A stretch of DNA of 64,000 nucleotides from Acridotheres tristis (GCA_037013685.1 CM072895.1:16143963-16207962), one strand, 5' to 3'. Counted from the first letter of the stretch, positions 13,801 through 27,434 are shown. Made by a program: numbers and translations. The notes: generated by a model from the sequence alone, not told the origin.

Positions 13801-16800
13801 GGTAAGAGGGGTGCCACTTGTATTGTAGGCAAATTGTCCAGCCACATCAAAAACAAATCCTACCGAGACCATGTGTAGGTTCAAGGCAGCATTCAAAATT
13901 ACCATTACTCTCCATATTCACTGTAATTTCTCAATTCAGGCAGCATCTGGACACGTAGACTGTATCATACAGGTTCACTTTCTGAATAAAGGATTAATAA
14001 ACTAAGAGATTTTCAAACTGTACATGCAAAACTTTCCTGCATGGAACACTATTCTGTTGTTACAACCTTCAGAAGGTAATATCCACCTAGTCCAACAGTT
14101 GACACAAAGCAATGAAATCTATCATGTCATGAGGGTGCTAAGATAACTAGATACGCAGCTAGTAAGGAAATTTTAGTAAGGACTTTCCCAGGTCTCCTGT
14201 CTACATTGGATATCAGGCTTTATCTAGAGTTAAAGAGGCAAGAATCCATTACAGAGAAAAGTCCATGGCATAATTAGAAAACAATCAACACTTTTTCTAA
14301 TGCTGATTTCTTCTTCACTTTAAACTGCTTCATTGACTTTAATTAAACTTGCCCTGGGTTATGAAGCTAGCAAGCAGCAGAAGCATTTGAAAATTAAATA
14401 AAATAAAAGCATCTTCCTTGTCTGAAGGGTTTTTACTTAGCTATACCACACTTCTGACTTAAAGGATTTTTGAATTATTTGAAATGCTGTATATTACACT
14501 GTTGGTTTTGCTCTTGAATTAAGATGACCTCCACAGTAAGAATCACAAGATTAAATTGTTGAGATTATCTTCACTGCTCTTCATTGCAAAATTCCTATGC
14601 TGGTTTCTGAGAAATGGTGTGATGCTGCCACCAGTTACACCAGCCCTACTCCCAGTTTTGTCTAAGGCCAAAGGAAAGGAATGTTGTATATTTAGAATAC
14701 AAGCGATTTTCATGTCAACAGCTCAGGCCAAGGTTAAAAGTATATGACACAGACTTTGGAGGAATAAAGAGATGGCCTGTGTCCTGCCCCAGCCTGGGTT
14801 TGGCTCATGAGAATATGACCAAAATTCCCAAGAATGAGAGTGAATGGAATAATTTATAAAACATAATCGTCAAGAGAAAATAAGGTGGGAACAACCATAT
14901 CAAATATATTCCAGCCTGGAGTCATCTAGTTTCAATAGATGTGACCCTCACTTTATTAAAATTCTAAATAAAATAAATTCTGGTCAAAGATGGGCGTGGT
15001 AAAGAATTAGGAAAGCTCAGGTCTGAATTAATTTTACAATTTGGTCTGCCTCTATTTTGAGTTGCTCTCTATTTATCCTCTGAAGAACTTCCCAGAGACA
15101 ATTGAGAAGGGTTCAAAACCTGTACTTTTTATTGCTAGAAAAAGAAAAAATATATTTTGGAAAAATATATTGTTTTGGAAAAAAGTTTTGCTAAGAAAGT
15201 AGCAACTACTTGCAACTGCATGCATGTCTTGGTGAAGCACCTTAGAGTACTGTAGAGTAATGTAGTTTAATCTGGGGTTCAAAAGACTTGAATTCAATTT
15301 TTGAGCAGATTTTCTATTTCTTTTTTTTTTTTTTGTAGACATCCACAGATGTCTGAAAAAACAGAATCTCTGTGCATCAGAAGGCTACTGTCCTCTACTG
15401 CTCTTAAGGTATTACCTCGATATCCTCACTAAAGTCCAAAGAAAGATCTTTATAAAAGTCAGTCGCACCAGGATCAACCATATGTATCTGTAAATTTAAC
15501 ATATATAAGAGAAGAAGTCTAAATAGAATACCAAAAAATATGTTAATTGCAATTTGTTATATCTTGAATAAACACATAACATTGATGAAATGGTAAGAGT
15601 TTTCCAAACTGGTAAAGACAGGCAGTGCAAGCAATCTCAAATAGGATACAACTCTACTTATGTCCACTCAAGCTGTTTAATACCACAACAGAATTACTCC
15701 ATAGTTTATGGACATTTTCCTTCACCAGAGTCTTTGAGAACTTTCCATTAACTTCAATAGATGCCAAAACAGGCCCAAGAGCAGGAAATGAAGAAATATA
15801 CTGTACCCAAATGAAATCATTGTGGGAGTTTAGGTAGGCAGAATGTAATTATTCATACTTGAATCTGGATAGAGCACTAGGTTTATATCCCCATTCTGGC
15901 AAACATATGAGATATATAATAATCAAGAGGAGCAGGGCTGCTGGCTTTCCTCTCAGTCAAAAGAAAAGAATAAAGGAGGAGAATGATGTGTTCACTTAAT
16001 GCTGGGTAAAAGGAAGGAGTGACATTTATTGCATCATCTGTAAGACTTGCCAAGAAACAAAATGTATTAAGTAAATCATCACATTTGAAAAACTAGAAAA
16101 TTTGGGTTCTTTGCTGGTGCAAATTGAAATGTATGGTTTTCTTTCTTTTGTGTTCAGTCCTAGGGAAAAATCTCTGGAAATTAGTGTCTTTGCAAAATAC
16201 TGATACTTATCAGTTCTACATTCATTGATATAGGTAAGGACACCAAGAAGCACTGAAAAAAAATTAATGGATTCTCTTGCAAATGTACTGGATTGTAAAA
16301 TAACAAAAAGTTCCAAATCTTGTAATAGAACTGCATTACATTCCAGCAAAGTGGATCCATTTCTGAGGTGGAACATGACAGCTTTTTAACTTTCTACAAC
16401 AATATGTGACAGAAGAATACTATATTCAGTTGATACCGTAGGGTGATTTATGGAGGCAGAATGTAATAATATAAATTGAGTTTCAGAAAGACACTGTGAC
16501 TAATCTTACAAAAAATGCTACAGGATGTTTAATAATCCTGGTGGGTCAGAAGTTGTTCCTCAAAAAATTCTCTTAAGACTGATTGTTATTAAAGTATGTA
16601 CTGCATTTGGTTCATTTTTCATTTAACTATGTAGTCTAAAACTGCTGTCAAGTGCAAATATTTGAGTTGTAATTGGATACCCATACAAATGGAATAGAGC
16701 CACCAAACCTCAATGAAAATTGCAATCATAGAATACTTAAGGTAGTAAATGCCCTTTGAAGAGCCATAAGACAAGCATCTGTCCACATCTTTTGAGGTCT

Positions 16801-19800
16801 CCCTAGCAGTACTCATGGGTGTTTATTGTCCATTAATCAAAGACAAAGGAGCAGGAACAAGACAGCACGCTACAACTCCTTTGCACTCACTGTGTAACCC
16901 TACTGCACTGTCTCCCTTCAGCATTTAAGGTTGTGGTGCTTATGGTGTTTACGAGTGGCAATTCTCAGAAGCCTGAAGTGAGCAGAGAGAATGGCAAGAC
17001 ATAACAAATATAATTGTGGGGCTTGACTGAAACCCTTTAGAAATTAGCCAAAATCTATGTTTTACTTACAAGGCCTCTGCGCTGGGGCAGGGCTGCCCAG
17101 GGAGTGCTGGGGCTGTGAGGCTGGTGGTACCCTCAGGGTCTCGACACATAAAAATAATATAAAATCAAAATACCTCAAACAAATCTAGTTTTGTTTCAAA
17201 GGGCTTCCTGTCTTTCCACTGTGTATTTTCCCCTGCATTTTCTTTATGATTTAAAATCTACTCAGCCATAGCTTTCAGCACTGCATGCAGCTCTTTTCAG
17301 TTTAGCCTTGTTAATGGGAACAAATGAAGAAGTATGTTTCTGCATTTTCAGAGGCTATCCAAATGGGCTGAGATCCACTTACATGGCATCCTTTCCTTGG
17401 CTACACAAAAACCCAATATTTTTGTAACTCTGGAAAATTTGCTCCACCTAAAAGTTTGGCTAACACTTGCATTTTCATCCCAGATTTTGGGCTTCCTATA
17501 ATGCCATAAAGATTTTGTTAAACAGCCCACAAGTTCCTTAAAGAACGTTTCTCAGATGGTAAATAGCAAGATATTTAATGTACACAGTATGTCAGGTTTG
17601 GTCCCAATATCTCTCTTAAAGTTCTCAGCCTTTTCCACTACACAATACACTATGTGGCAGAGACCACCCAGCAATTTTTTTTCCACTGTATTTCACATTA
17701 CCTCTTTGTTAAGTTTAGTTGTAGACTTCAACTCCATAAGGTAAAATATTCCTAGATACTTAATAGCCTGTGGTTTTCAATCTATATTTAAACTCTGCCT
17801 TATCTACTGATCATACAATATGTTCAGGGACATAAACTCCAACTTACCTCACTTGATTTGGCATTCAGACACGCTTGCAAAATTCTCAGCTAGCATCTAC
17901 AGATTTTTTATGTTCTAGGAGCTGAAATAAAAATACCACTTATACTGTATGATACTTATTAGAGATGAATGAACAATGCATAGCAAATAACATAGAAAAC
18001 TATTGTTTAGTAAATATCCATAAGTGGATCTCTTATAATGATTTGATGATTTCTTTGAATTTATTCAACATTCTCCAATTCTTACAGCTTTTATATATTG
18101 CTTTTCAACTTAGATATTTCAGATGTTCAATAGTCATTAGCCAATCTATGTAGTATAGCTCTGATGAATGTGTGTGAGTAGTGATTTTTAAAGTTTTCAC
18201 TAGCGAAATTTGAGTATAGAACTCTGGTGATATTCATATTTGTCTTGGCTTTGACAAGCATCTGTGCAGTGACTTCTGGTGTAGTTACAACCACACTTGC
18301 AGGTACCAGTGCAGCAGAACTGGAAGCAGCATGGTATCATCAGTGCAGTGCTGTCCCTGATTAATTCCAGCATGAAGATGGAGGATGTGTAAACTCAGGT
18401 GTAGCATCGGGATGGCTCTCTTTTCAGACTCCATGCTGGAAACCTCCTATGATCAGCCCCACTTCCTATGGATGTATTATCCCTTCGGGAACTAGCTTGA
18501 TATTATTTGTGTTGTGCTCTTGCACCCAGCACCTACCAGTGTAACCTTCTCAGTCAGCTCTTCTAGAGCTTTTCTCCTTCATAGACTTAAAGAAAGTCAA
18601 TATGAACTTTCTTGCTCTTCTGGGACAAAATTTAAATACACATCACTCACAAGACTAGAGATTGTATTATACAAAAGTTACCTATATCTGTGAAACAGCT
18701 TTCTTAACATTATCCTTCCTGAGTTAGAGGGATCATTAAGTAATATGACCAGAAATAGGTTTGGTACTCAATAAAATTCATTTAAATAAGGAATACTTTG
18801 TATGTCATAATTTATTATGCACAGGGCTACCAGAACTAACACAGATGAAAAAGAACCAGAAAAAGGTTGTTAGTTGATTTGTTAATGCACTTAAGTCAAC
18901 AGGTGTGATCAACTGGAAAGAGGCAGGTGTTACCAACGTATTGGTGCTGTCATAGAAGAAGGATGCTCTGCAAAAGCCTTAAATGTAAACTTAAAATTGA
19001 CAAGCTGCAGAAATCCTCTATCAGGCACCACTTTACAAGTATTCCACATCTGATTTAAGGCTGGAAAAGTGCCAGAAAAAAAGCCTAGTACTTAAATATG
19101 TGGGTACTAAAACACTTGAACTTAACTCTGACATTTGCACATTTAGGTTTTTATATTCCATAATTATGTCATCTTCAAGAGAGGCATTAAACCCTATTTC
19201 CATCCCCTGTACACACTCATTTGTAGACACTCATTTGTACTTTCAACTAAACACAGCACCAGCAGATAGCTGTCCAGCTAAACTACTTTATTTGGATCTC
19301 CATGATACAGTTCTCAGCAATAAACATTTAAGATCATCTAAAAGACTGAGACTAAAAGTTCTTCATTTTGGGACCATATAAGTTAATGAGAAAAAAATAC
19401 AATGTGAATACTTAAACAGAAAAAATAGCATTGAAAATGGACAACCTAGACAAAAAGTCTGGCACAATGTGATAGTACTTACTTCAATATTTAATCCATT
19501 TAGTTTCTAATTGATGTTACATATGAAATCTAAAAAAATCTTCACTTTTCTTTATGATTTTCTGAGTACACTTCATTGCTTTTGAAAGTAAGGGATTAAT
19601 AACACATGGGATGGGAAAGCAGTGTAGATTGGCACAGAGTAAATCTTCCCTCAGCACAAAGCTGGTTTACTATACAGGCCTGTTTTATTATACTGGCTTG
19701 AGTCCTGAGCTACAAAAACCATTCTTTGCCAGTTCTCAGAAGTCACAGATAGAAAAGATTTTTAAGATTTCTTAATTCCAGAACACTGGGATCTACATCA

Positions 19801-21859
19801 ATTCAGTCCATGTAGCAGTTATCATAGTTTTTCCAGTACACTGTCTACTCTGCACTGAGTTATAAGCCCATCTAATGATGAGAGCTTACTGTAGTTCTTA
19901 AAAATGTCTGTTCTTCTACCTAAATAGATTGCTCCTAAAAAAATTAATTTTCTTCATATTTTCAAAAATCTGCTCACATCATTGCTCCTAAATACATATT
20001 CTTTTAACAGTCCTGCATGCTGATGGGCAGTTATAGTGAACTGCCCCAAACAAAGAGGTAGTTTCATAAAACAAATCACACAGATTTACATATCTGACCT
20101 TTTCTAAATTCCAAATAAATTCTGCAAAGGTGAAGAGGTAGTGCATTAATTCAATGTGCCCTTGTGATAGAGAGACCAGAATGGAGCTCTCCAGAGAAAG
20201 CAGTATGCTAAAGCCAATGTACAATATGTAAAATTCATTCTGGTGCAGAATGCCATGTAGTTTTGTCATGGTAAAATCCCACACAGCTCCTGGGTTAGGG
20301 CTATGTCATTTAGGGCTATGTCATTTCACTGGATACTGGCTTGCTCTTAACATGACATACATTTCACTTAGAATGTCTATAAAAAAAGAATGGCCCCCTT
20401 TGTAGATACACAATATGCCAAAACCAAAATTTCCTGGGCTATTATGCAGGCTGGAATACTTTTCCATAAAACAGAACCATTTATGTTGGGTTTTGTTTTC
20501 TTTGAATTCTGCCACTACATTGTAGATCCTCAGAGCTACTCTCCTGATCAGATCTGCTGAGTAGCAAATGCTTCTTTAAATCCCCTTGTTGGTGAACACA
20601 TTCTAACAAGGCACCACCATTTTCTGTTTTGAAATAAATCACTCAAGTTTATACAATGAAATTAGTAAAAACGTCCCATTAAAATCTACTGAGCAAAATA
20701 CTTTGATAAAGAAAGATATTTGAGTTTTTGAAGAAAGCAACTAGAGCTGTGCAATGAGTCAGGGAATTTCAGAATTTGGTGGTTTTTGTCTTTGGAATAA
20801 AAATCTCCAAATACATTAAAATCCATCATGCAGCAAATTCTGAAAGAATTTCAGTCTGTAAAACCAAAAAAATTTCCTTTTATCATTTTCAAATGTCTTG
20901 ACAGTGTGTGTCAAACTCCTCATATGCTGGCACTGACATGACTTCAGATCCCTGACTACTTTTCATTACATAGTCTGGACAGAAGTGTGGCTAAGTTCCT
21001 GCACACCTTGGGAATTCCAAACGAACAGCAGTGCTTCCAAGCCAGCCTGAGTGGTCTCTGTACCTGACTCTCTGTTGGTCCTAGGCAGAGGGCGTGGAAG
21101 AGCAGGGACCCAGAAATTCTGGTGATCCAGCAGGTTCCACCAGACTGCCAGAGTCAGGACAGGGGAGGAAAGCAAGCTGCTTTGGTTGGCCATTGAAATT
21201 GAAACATCTTTGCAAATTTTTTTTCATGCTTTGCATTCCAGAATTGTCTTTTTAATCCTCTTTTCTTACCTGCACAAAATACAGCATCTAGGTGATGGTC
21301 ATAGAAAGAAAAAAGCACCAAAGTGAAGATCAGATACGCTTTAAAAAAACTATTTTTTTCTTGGATGTAGAAATACATAGCTGGACTGAAACTTCTTGGG
21401 AACAGAAAGCTTGATTTTTTTATTTGCCTAACATTCTGGTCTGAAGCAGTTAAAATAATAATGCTCACAAAAGAATGACTTTGCAGATGTTGCATTTGAA
21501 GCAGCAAATCTGGGCCATGCCAGGAAGAATTACAGTAACCTGGATTGTGTGTTTCAGACTAATAATGTGCCTTGCACAACACAAAATCCTACACCTCTGG
21601 GGAGGGTGTAATTTTGCAAGTGAAGTTTTTCTACCCAAAGAAGACCTGTGTCAAAACATTCTTAAACTTGTATGTGATTTTTAAAGTCCAATCCTCCACA
21701 ATGCAGACCAAACCCAGGACTGCAGTACAGAAGTGTATTATAATGTATAAGAATGTACATTAGGAAATTACTCCCAGTCTGGCTGCCATACCAATATCAA
21801 TGCAGCAAAAAGTGTATGGTGAACAGAAGGTTTTGTGCTAGAGAACAGATAAGTGACAA
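13801..21859. other. AT-rich unique DNA, no gene seen
   Basis: No coding exon or RNA gene could be supported. A T14 run at 15321-15334 and a small 15-bp tandem duplication at 20296-20325 are the only simple-sequence features of note. A short GC-rich patch at 17076-17145 contains 'gggctgcccagggag', which faintly recalls CR1 ORF2 sequence but is too short to call. Confidence 0.65.
20296..20325. repeat. 15-bp exact tandem duplication
   Basis: The 15-mer TAGGGCTATGTCATT occurs twice head to tail at 20296-20310 and 20311-20325. Such two-copy duplications are common replication-slippage products; they are polymorphism candidates and not functional calls. Confidence 0.9.
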
Positions 21860-22080
21860 GGATTGAAATTATTGTAAATTTAAATTGATGGCCTAATTAG
21901 TATTATCTCTTTTTGTATTCTCTGTAAGAAATATTATCCAGGAGGAACTCATTTTGCATTAATGTTGATATAAAGTGTAATTCTGGAGCATTTTCATTGA
22001 AATCTTGCATTAATTAATGCATCATTACTCCAAAGTGTTAATTAAATTATTACAAAAAGGGACATCTGACCCAGTTCAGA
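21860..22080. promoter_or_regulatory. Candidate conserved regulatory element (homeodomain/POU-rich)
   Basis: This stretch is dense in homeodomain-type cores (CTAATTAG at about 21893-21900, TAATTA, ATTAAT). At 22006-22021 it holds a perfect 16-bp palindrome, TGCATTAATTAATGCA, combining TGCAT/ATGCA POU-like half-sites with a central TTAATTAA. No repeat family explains it and no coding frame runs through it. AT-rich cores of this type are common in vertebrate developmental enhancers, but they also arise by chance in AT-rich DNA, so the regulatory reading is an inference. Confidence 0.35.
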
Positions 22081-25000
22081 AAGAAAGAAAATAACTATAG
22101 TGCACGAGAATTAAACTTTCAGAGGTCTGAAATACTGTGAGTTCCCACAACACTAGGTTTGTGTAGCAGCACAAAACCAAGATGAAATATAGACATGATA
22201 TATGACTCATAAACCACAGTATGAAATCAACATTTGCTCACTCACAATGGAGTTTGATGACAGCATCAGAGCTTCAAAGACAGACAGACATTAGAAATCT
22301 GAAATTACCTATTTCTAATAAGGTAAATTAAATAAACTGTACACTGACTATCATGAATTACTCTCAAGGAATTCAGGGAACTGAATAGGGGTACAAAACC
22401 AATCACAACTTCTGCAGGCTCTATTACATACCCTGCTGTTGGGCAGGAATATCACTGCTATATAGCAACTGGGAGTGCCAGGGCAGTTAATGGGGATCAA
22501 CTGCAAACAATCCTGCACTCTTCAGTGTTGACTGTCTTGACCTTCTGCCTGCAATCCTAAGGGGCTTCAGTGAAATCTCAAATCAGCATTTCAGTTGTTC
22601 TTGTTACTATCAGCTGGGTGGTAGCTGCTTTCACATACAGGCAGGAGAAAGCCCAATCCTCTACCAAAGGCTGTACAGTCTGATCCAATGCCCAGGGAAA
22701 GCTGCACAAGTCTCATCCTGACTTAGAGCATTTAAGCACACGCCTGAGAATTGGACAAGCAGATCTCTGAGGGAATGCCACTGGCAGCAAGTGGGGCTCT
22801 CTGCAAGGGGCCACACAAGCTCTGTGAAATCGGGGTCTCTGTGAATTATTAAAATTGATTAATAATTCAATAAAACATTAGTCCAGAGCATGAAGCAAAT
22901 CCTATGCGATGTGACCTACCTGCCAGCTATACACCAGAGCCAGAGTTGCACAAGATACTTCCAGGATGTGGCTTCCATAAGATTCAATGTCTACACTATT
23001 CAACAGCTCTGTTCCAATAATTATCACTTTCTTTTGTTACATTTGGGCTTGCATTGAAAGATCTTTAAAATGTGAAAGTTAAATGAGGCTCTTATAAAGA
23101 AGTGGTTTGGGTGCAGTATATTAAAGGGAAACATCAAAGGAGCTCAAGATACCTTTCAAGCTAAGGTACAAAAATTTAAACAAGAACAAAAGCTTCTCTT
23201 GTATTTTGAAGCATTAATTGTTCCACTTCTGTTGATGTAAAGTGAAAGGAGAAGCTTTTAGTTAAAAGTACGTAGTATCAACCAACATGGAATGTTCCAA
23301 AGTCTCATGGAATAATTTTAGCTTTGATATAATGGTACAGGTGGGTCTCAAATTATAATGCTTTCTGTAGCATATGCAATAATTTTTGGTAGCTGAATCC
23401 ATTAGACAAACATTAGTGCTTGAAGAGATTATTGGCATAAATCAGAGTTTCACCTTTTATATTTATAAGATATTTCATATTTATAAGGTATTCCATAACT
23501 TTGTGAGTGGTGTTTGTCACATAACTTTGTGAGTGTTGCTTGATATTTCATAGCTTTGTGAATGAAGTTTTCTATATCATTATAGCCTGGTTTTCAAAGG
23601 ATAAAATACGCAACATTGCACTGTTTGCTCTTTCACCCATCTGTCAGTTCCCCTCCTTAAAGGAGGGGCAAAACTGTAGAAACTGCAAGGACATAAAGTC
23701 TGCCATAAGTTTCATGAAAACTGGCACCTGGGTAGTAAAGAGACAAATTGGTGCTTCCATGGAAGAAAGGTTTCAACTGAGAATTTTAAAATTCTGTGGA
23801 CTATTGGCCTCTCAGGTGGCCAGTCTGTGAGCAGTTCAGTGCCAATCACAATATGTTAGCTTGCCCACTTGTAATTAGTCAGGGTTACTGTGGAGGGATT
23901 TATGAGACGCATGAAGTAATTACAAGTCTCATGTGAAAGCACATCATGGAACAGACTCAGAGAAGAACAGTGAGTTGGTTTTATGCAGAGGTAAAGGTAA
24001 TTGGGATACAATATGCAAAAAATATCACATGCATGGGTGATACTGTTCATGAACAACTCATCGTGGTATAATTTGAGCACACCTATAGACCAGCTCGGTA
24101 GAAAAAAATACATTATATATATTGAGATGCCTGATTTTCTGCATTATCAATAAAATATATGAAACCAATAATTTTAATCTATAATGCATTTAACTCTGAT
24201 CCATATGAGATGACTGCAACAATAAAAAAAAAATATATTTTTCTTTTCAGTTTTGCTTTGCATCATGACAAGAGTATTCTTACTTTAGGCAGTATTTTGG
24301 CCAGTGGAGACACAGACCAATTAATTTATAGGTTTTCTTAATGGTAGATGCTGGTTACTCTCACTAGGAAAAATGCTCCCGATTTTCAGGAACATGAATT
24401 TTTGAAGCTTTTGTAAGCTTCAATTGGATTTCTATGCACCAAGAATGCTTGAAAATAAGGCCCAGTGTGTCTCCATCAAGACTTGTAACTAAGAGTATAG
24501 TACATATGTATACATACATTACTTGAACTGAATTCTATGTTTCATCCCTGCATTTTATGGGTTGTCAGTCAGTGGAAGTTAGGAGCAAATTAGCCTAACA
24601 AATTCAGGAGAATTAGTTATATCTTTAAAAAATCAATAAATATAAATAAATACAACTAAATTTGCAGTCTCTCCTCTTTCCAGCCAGAAAGTACAGATCT
24701 AGTTCTTAGAGCAGAGGTGTATGACAACATCAAAAGTTTCTTGCTGTGCTGGAGATTATTAACTTAGAGCATTATCATAAACCCTAGTGTCCTCTATGCT
24801 GTTTATTTTTACAGTGAACACTGCTAAAAATGCAGTGTATATATATATGGCTTATTTTACTACTCTGCTTTTCCTACCAGATGTTTGAGTGGTCAGCCAA
24901 AGCTCCAGAGATATACAAGGTTCATCTACATGTATGCAAAAAATTAATTAGAAAAGTATCTTATTACCATCACTTTTGATGATTCTTTAACAATGTGATA

Positions 25001-27011
25001 GGTATTTTCATTATTTACTGTATGGGTAATAACAAATTAAGTGTTGATCAATCAATATAATCATCCATTTGACCCATAAATAATAAGAAGAGAAGATATG
25101 CAGAATTTCTAATAAAATTTCAATCCCAACAGAATTTGAATTCATTACTTTTGAAATATAAGGCAGACAGTTCATTTCACTAACATGGATTTGAACTTGC
25201 AGAGGGTAAATTATCAGAGAGGCCCTTGTTGCTTTCATGGGGCAATACAATTTTATTAGGAATTACAGGGAAAAATTAATAAGCACTTCAGAGCTCAGAG
25301 TCCTGAGGTACAGCACGGCTTAGACCTTGGCACAAACTTGGGAACATGCCCTGCTTGGAGTATGTATTCTTTCAGTTTAAATTTTATTAATGTTGCGGGC
25401 AAGGTTAAAAGCTCAGCCCATGTCACAATGCCAACCTCTGAGAAAACTCGGAACCTGCCAAATGGTCTGAGTTTGTCAGCTTGCAGCGAGCATGCTCCTT
25501 CTTTGGATATTCAGTGCTAATGAATGAGTTACTGGAAATGCACATTCCAGTGCTGCACTTCTAGCATTCTAATACAGAGATTTCCTTTCAGGAGGAATCA
25601 GGAATTGCCATGTTTCTCTCTCTCTTTGTATGGTGAACAAATGCAGGATCATCACGCAGCAGAGTCACAGTAAGCACAAGAATAATCTTCATTTCAGGTC
25701 AAAGTCAGTGCATTGAATTTACTTCCCAAGAACTCACAATTGTAGCTCAGAGATGAAGCTCTTCTTTTCACTTCTTTCCAGTCTCATTTCTTTCCAACTT
25801 GAACTCACAAATCTTCTAGCTCATACAACGAAACTTTGAGACTGAGCTGGTAATGTTACCGAAATGCCTGATTATCAACCACGTTAATCCCAGCAGGGTG
25901 TACCAGGTTTATCTTCTGTCATAGAACAGTGTAAAGCAATATATAGATCCTGCAGCTAAATTTAAATGAGTTCTCTTACATTCTGGAGGGAATTCAGCCC
26001 TGGAAGTATACAGCTCCATGCTGCTGTAGCTATATTGCTTTCTACAGCACAGTGCAGTGTAGATGTGCCCATCCATTCCCTCTGTGACCATGATGTCATG
26101 ATGTTCAGTGGAAGAAATGGAATTAGCTACAAGAATACCATAGCAGGAAAAAAAAAAAAAAGAGGTTCTAGAAATACAAGAATACTCAAGACACAGCTAC
26201 ACTTAGTTTCAGGAGACTGAACAGCTCAAATTATGTTTCCCTGTTTTGGTATTTTTTTCACTTCCCCACTTTGTTCTGTTGGGAATCAGATGCTCAGCAG
26301 AGGATTACCTTCTAATTCCTTTCAACTTGTTAATTTCAAAGTGTCTCCTTGCAATCCTGGCCAAAGTCTCATCTTCTCATCAAGAAGCTCCTGGTTCAGA
26401 TTAGACAAAGTAAATATTCCAAAGCTATGAGCCATTGTCTGTTACTAAGATTTTCAAAACCTGTGAACTGATGCTGTTCTTCAGATCTAAGGCCAGAACA
26501 GCTGATTTAACTCTGAAATAGCCTTTTAGAAGCCATACAAGGATTACAGAGATATACATGCAACATTTATAAACATAGCATAGGCAACCTCCTAAGAAAA
26601 CATCAAAAAGATCAGTTAACAGATCTGGCAAAATCAGGTAAATCTGCTTAAGAAGTAAATCAGAAGACTGAGCAGGAAGACCTCCCTTTCAAAGGCATTT
26701 TTATACTTCTAAGCAAGAGAATTTGAATACTTCCACAAGGTGTAACCAGAACAGAACTGCAAACAAGTCATTATCTAAACAAAGACTGTTTATTCTGCTC
26801 AACTGAAAGCCAAGGATGAGTATGCAGGATTTAGTATTTTTCCTCTATAGTAAGTCCAATTTTGTTTTCTCCCTCAACATTCAGTACTCTTGCAAATGTT
26901 CAGGAGTATAAAACCTGTCTTCTTCTCTGCTGGTTTTTATTTTGTCCTAAATCTGTTCCAAAAAAATGGAAAACACTTCTTTTGGCCCCTGTGAATCGTA
27001 TGCTTAAGTGA
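22081..27011. other. AT-rich unique DNA, no gene seen
   Basis: Apart from a degenerate tandem repeat at 23459-23574 and an A14 run at 26148-26161, nothing could be recognised. If the BEN-like segment just downstream belongs to a multi-exon plus-strand gene, an upstream exon might lie here, but I could not identify one by eye. Confidence 0.6.
23459..23574. repeat. Degenerate tandem repeat, ~26-30 bp unit
   Basis: Three imperfect units built around 'cataactttgtgagtg' occur at about 23493, 23519 and 23549, the last diverged to 'catagctttgtgaatg'. They are preceded by two copies of an 'atatttataag' motif. The nested pattern suggests stepwise slippage duplication of a short unique sequence. Confidence 0.75.
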
Positions 27012-27404
27012 GGTGATGGAATAAAAACACAAGCTGATGAATACGTGAGTATTACTGGTGTGGATGTGGGTGCAGGAGATGGCAAATGTACTGCAGTAGA
27101 GCAGCTGCCAGAGGTAAGCATACAAAATGTGGCTCCTACACAAAAGAATGAGATTTTCAGAGAATCTGGTGGAAAGCCTGACAAGTACATTTTGTTGCTG
27201 CTAAAAGAATTTATTTCTGCTGAAACCTATAACTCCTGGGTTAATAAAGTGAACTTTGATGGGACTAGAGGGAAATATGGGCTTCCCAGGAAAGTTAGGA
27301 CAAACTTAGATGCATTTCTGGAACACAGATTTATGGAAGTGATTGAAGCTGATAAGATCAAAACCCAAGTTAACACTTTCCTTTGCTTTCCTATCACACA
27401 CTAA
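27012..27404 (+). CDS. BEN-domain-like coding segment (putative terminal exon or old gene copy)
   Basis: An open frame of 130 codons ends at TAA 27402-27404; the preceding in-frame stop is TGA at 27009-27011. There is no ATG before the predicted domain (the only in-frame ATG is late, after EHRF), so this is not a complete stand-alone gene with a normal start. From about 27150 the protein reads like a BEN domain, a helical DNA/protein-binding module of chromatin and transcription regulators: a helix around KYILLLLKEF, then the loop NFDGTRGKYGLP, then helices around LDAFLEHRF and KIKTQVNTFL. The G-[ST]-[KR]-G-K/LP loop followed by a helix ending in [HR]RF matches the family as I remember it. 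A donor-like GAG|GTAAGC sits at 27113/27114 and an acceptor-like TTTTCAG at 27154-27160. Their phases do not match, so they do not define an intron that preserves the frame. A poly(A) signal follows 30 bp after the stop. It could be the last exon of an uncharacterised BEN gene, a retrocopy or a decayed paralogue. No family member is assigned. Confidence 0.5.
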   Translation, partial: GDGIKTQADEYVSITGVDVGAGDGKCTAVEQLPEVSIQNVAPTQKNEIFRESGGKPDKYILLLLKEFISAETYNSWVNKVNFDGTRGKYGLPRKVRTNLDAFLEHRFMEVIEADKIKTQVNTFLCFPITH

Positions 27405-27434
27405 ATAGATCTCTGCCACAGTTGGCCTGCTACC

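Noticed and set aside
17076..17145. GC-rich patch with 'gggctgcccagggag' resembling CR1 ORF2 3' sequence
   Set aside because: The match is about 15 bp and the surrounding CR1 blocks are missing, so it cannot be told from chance.
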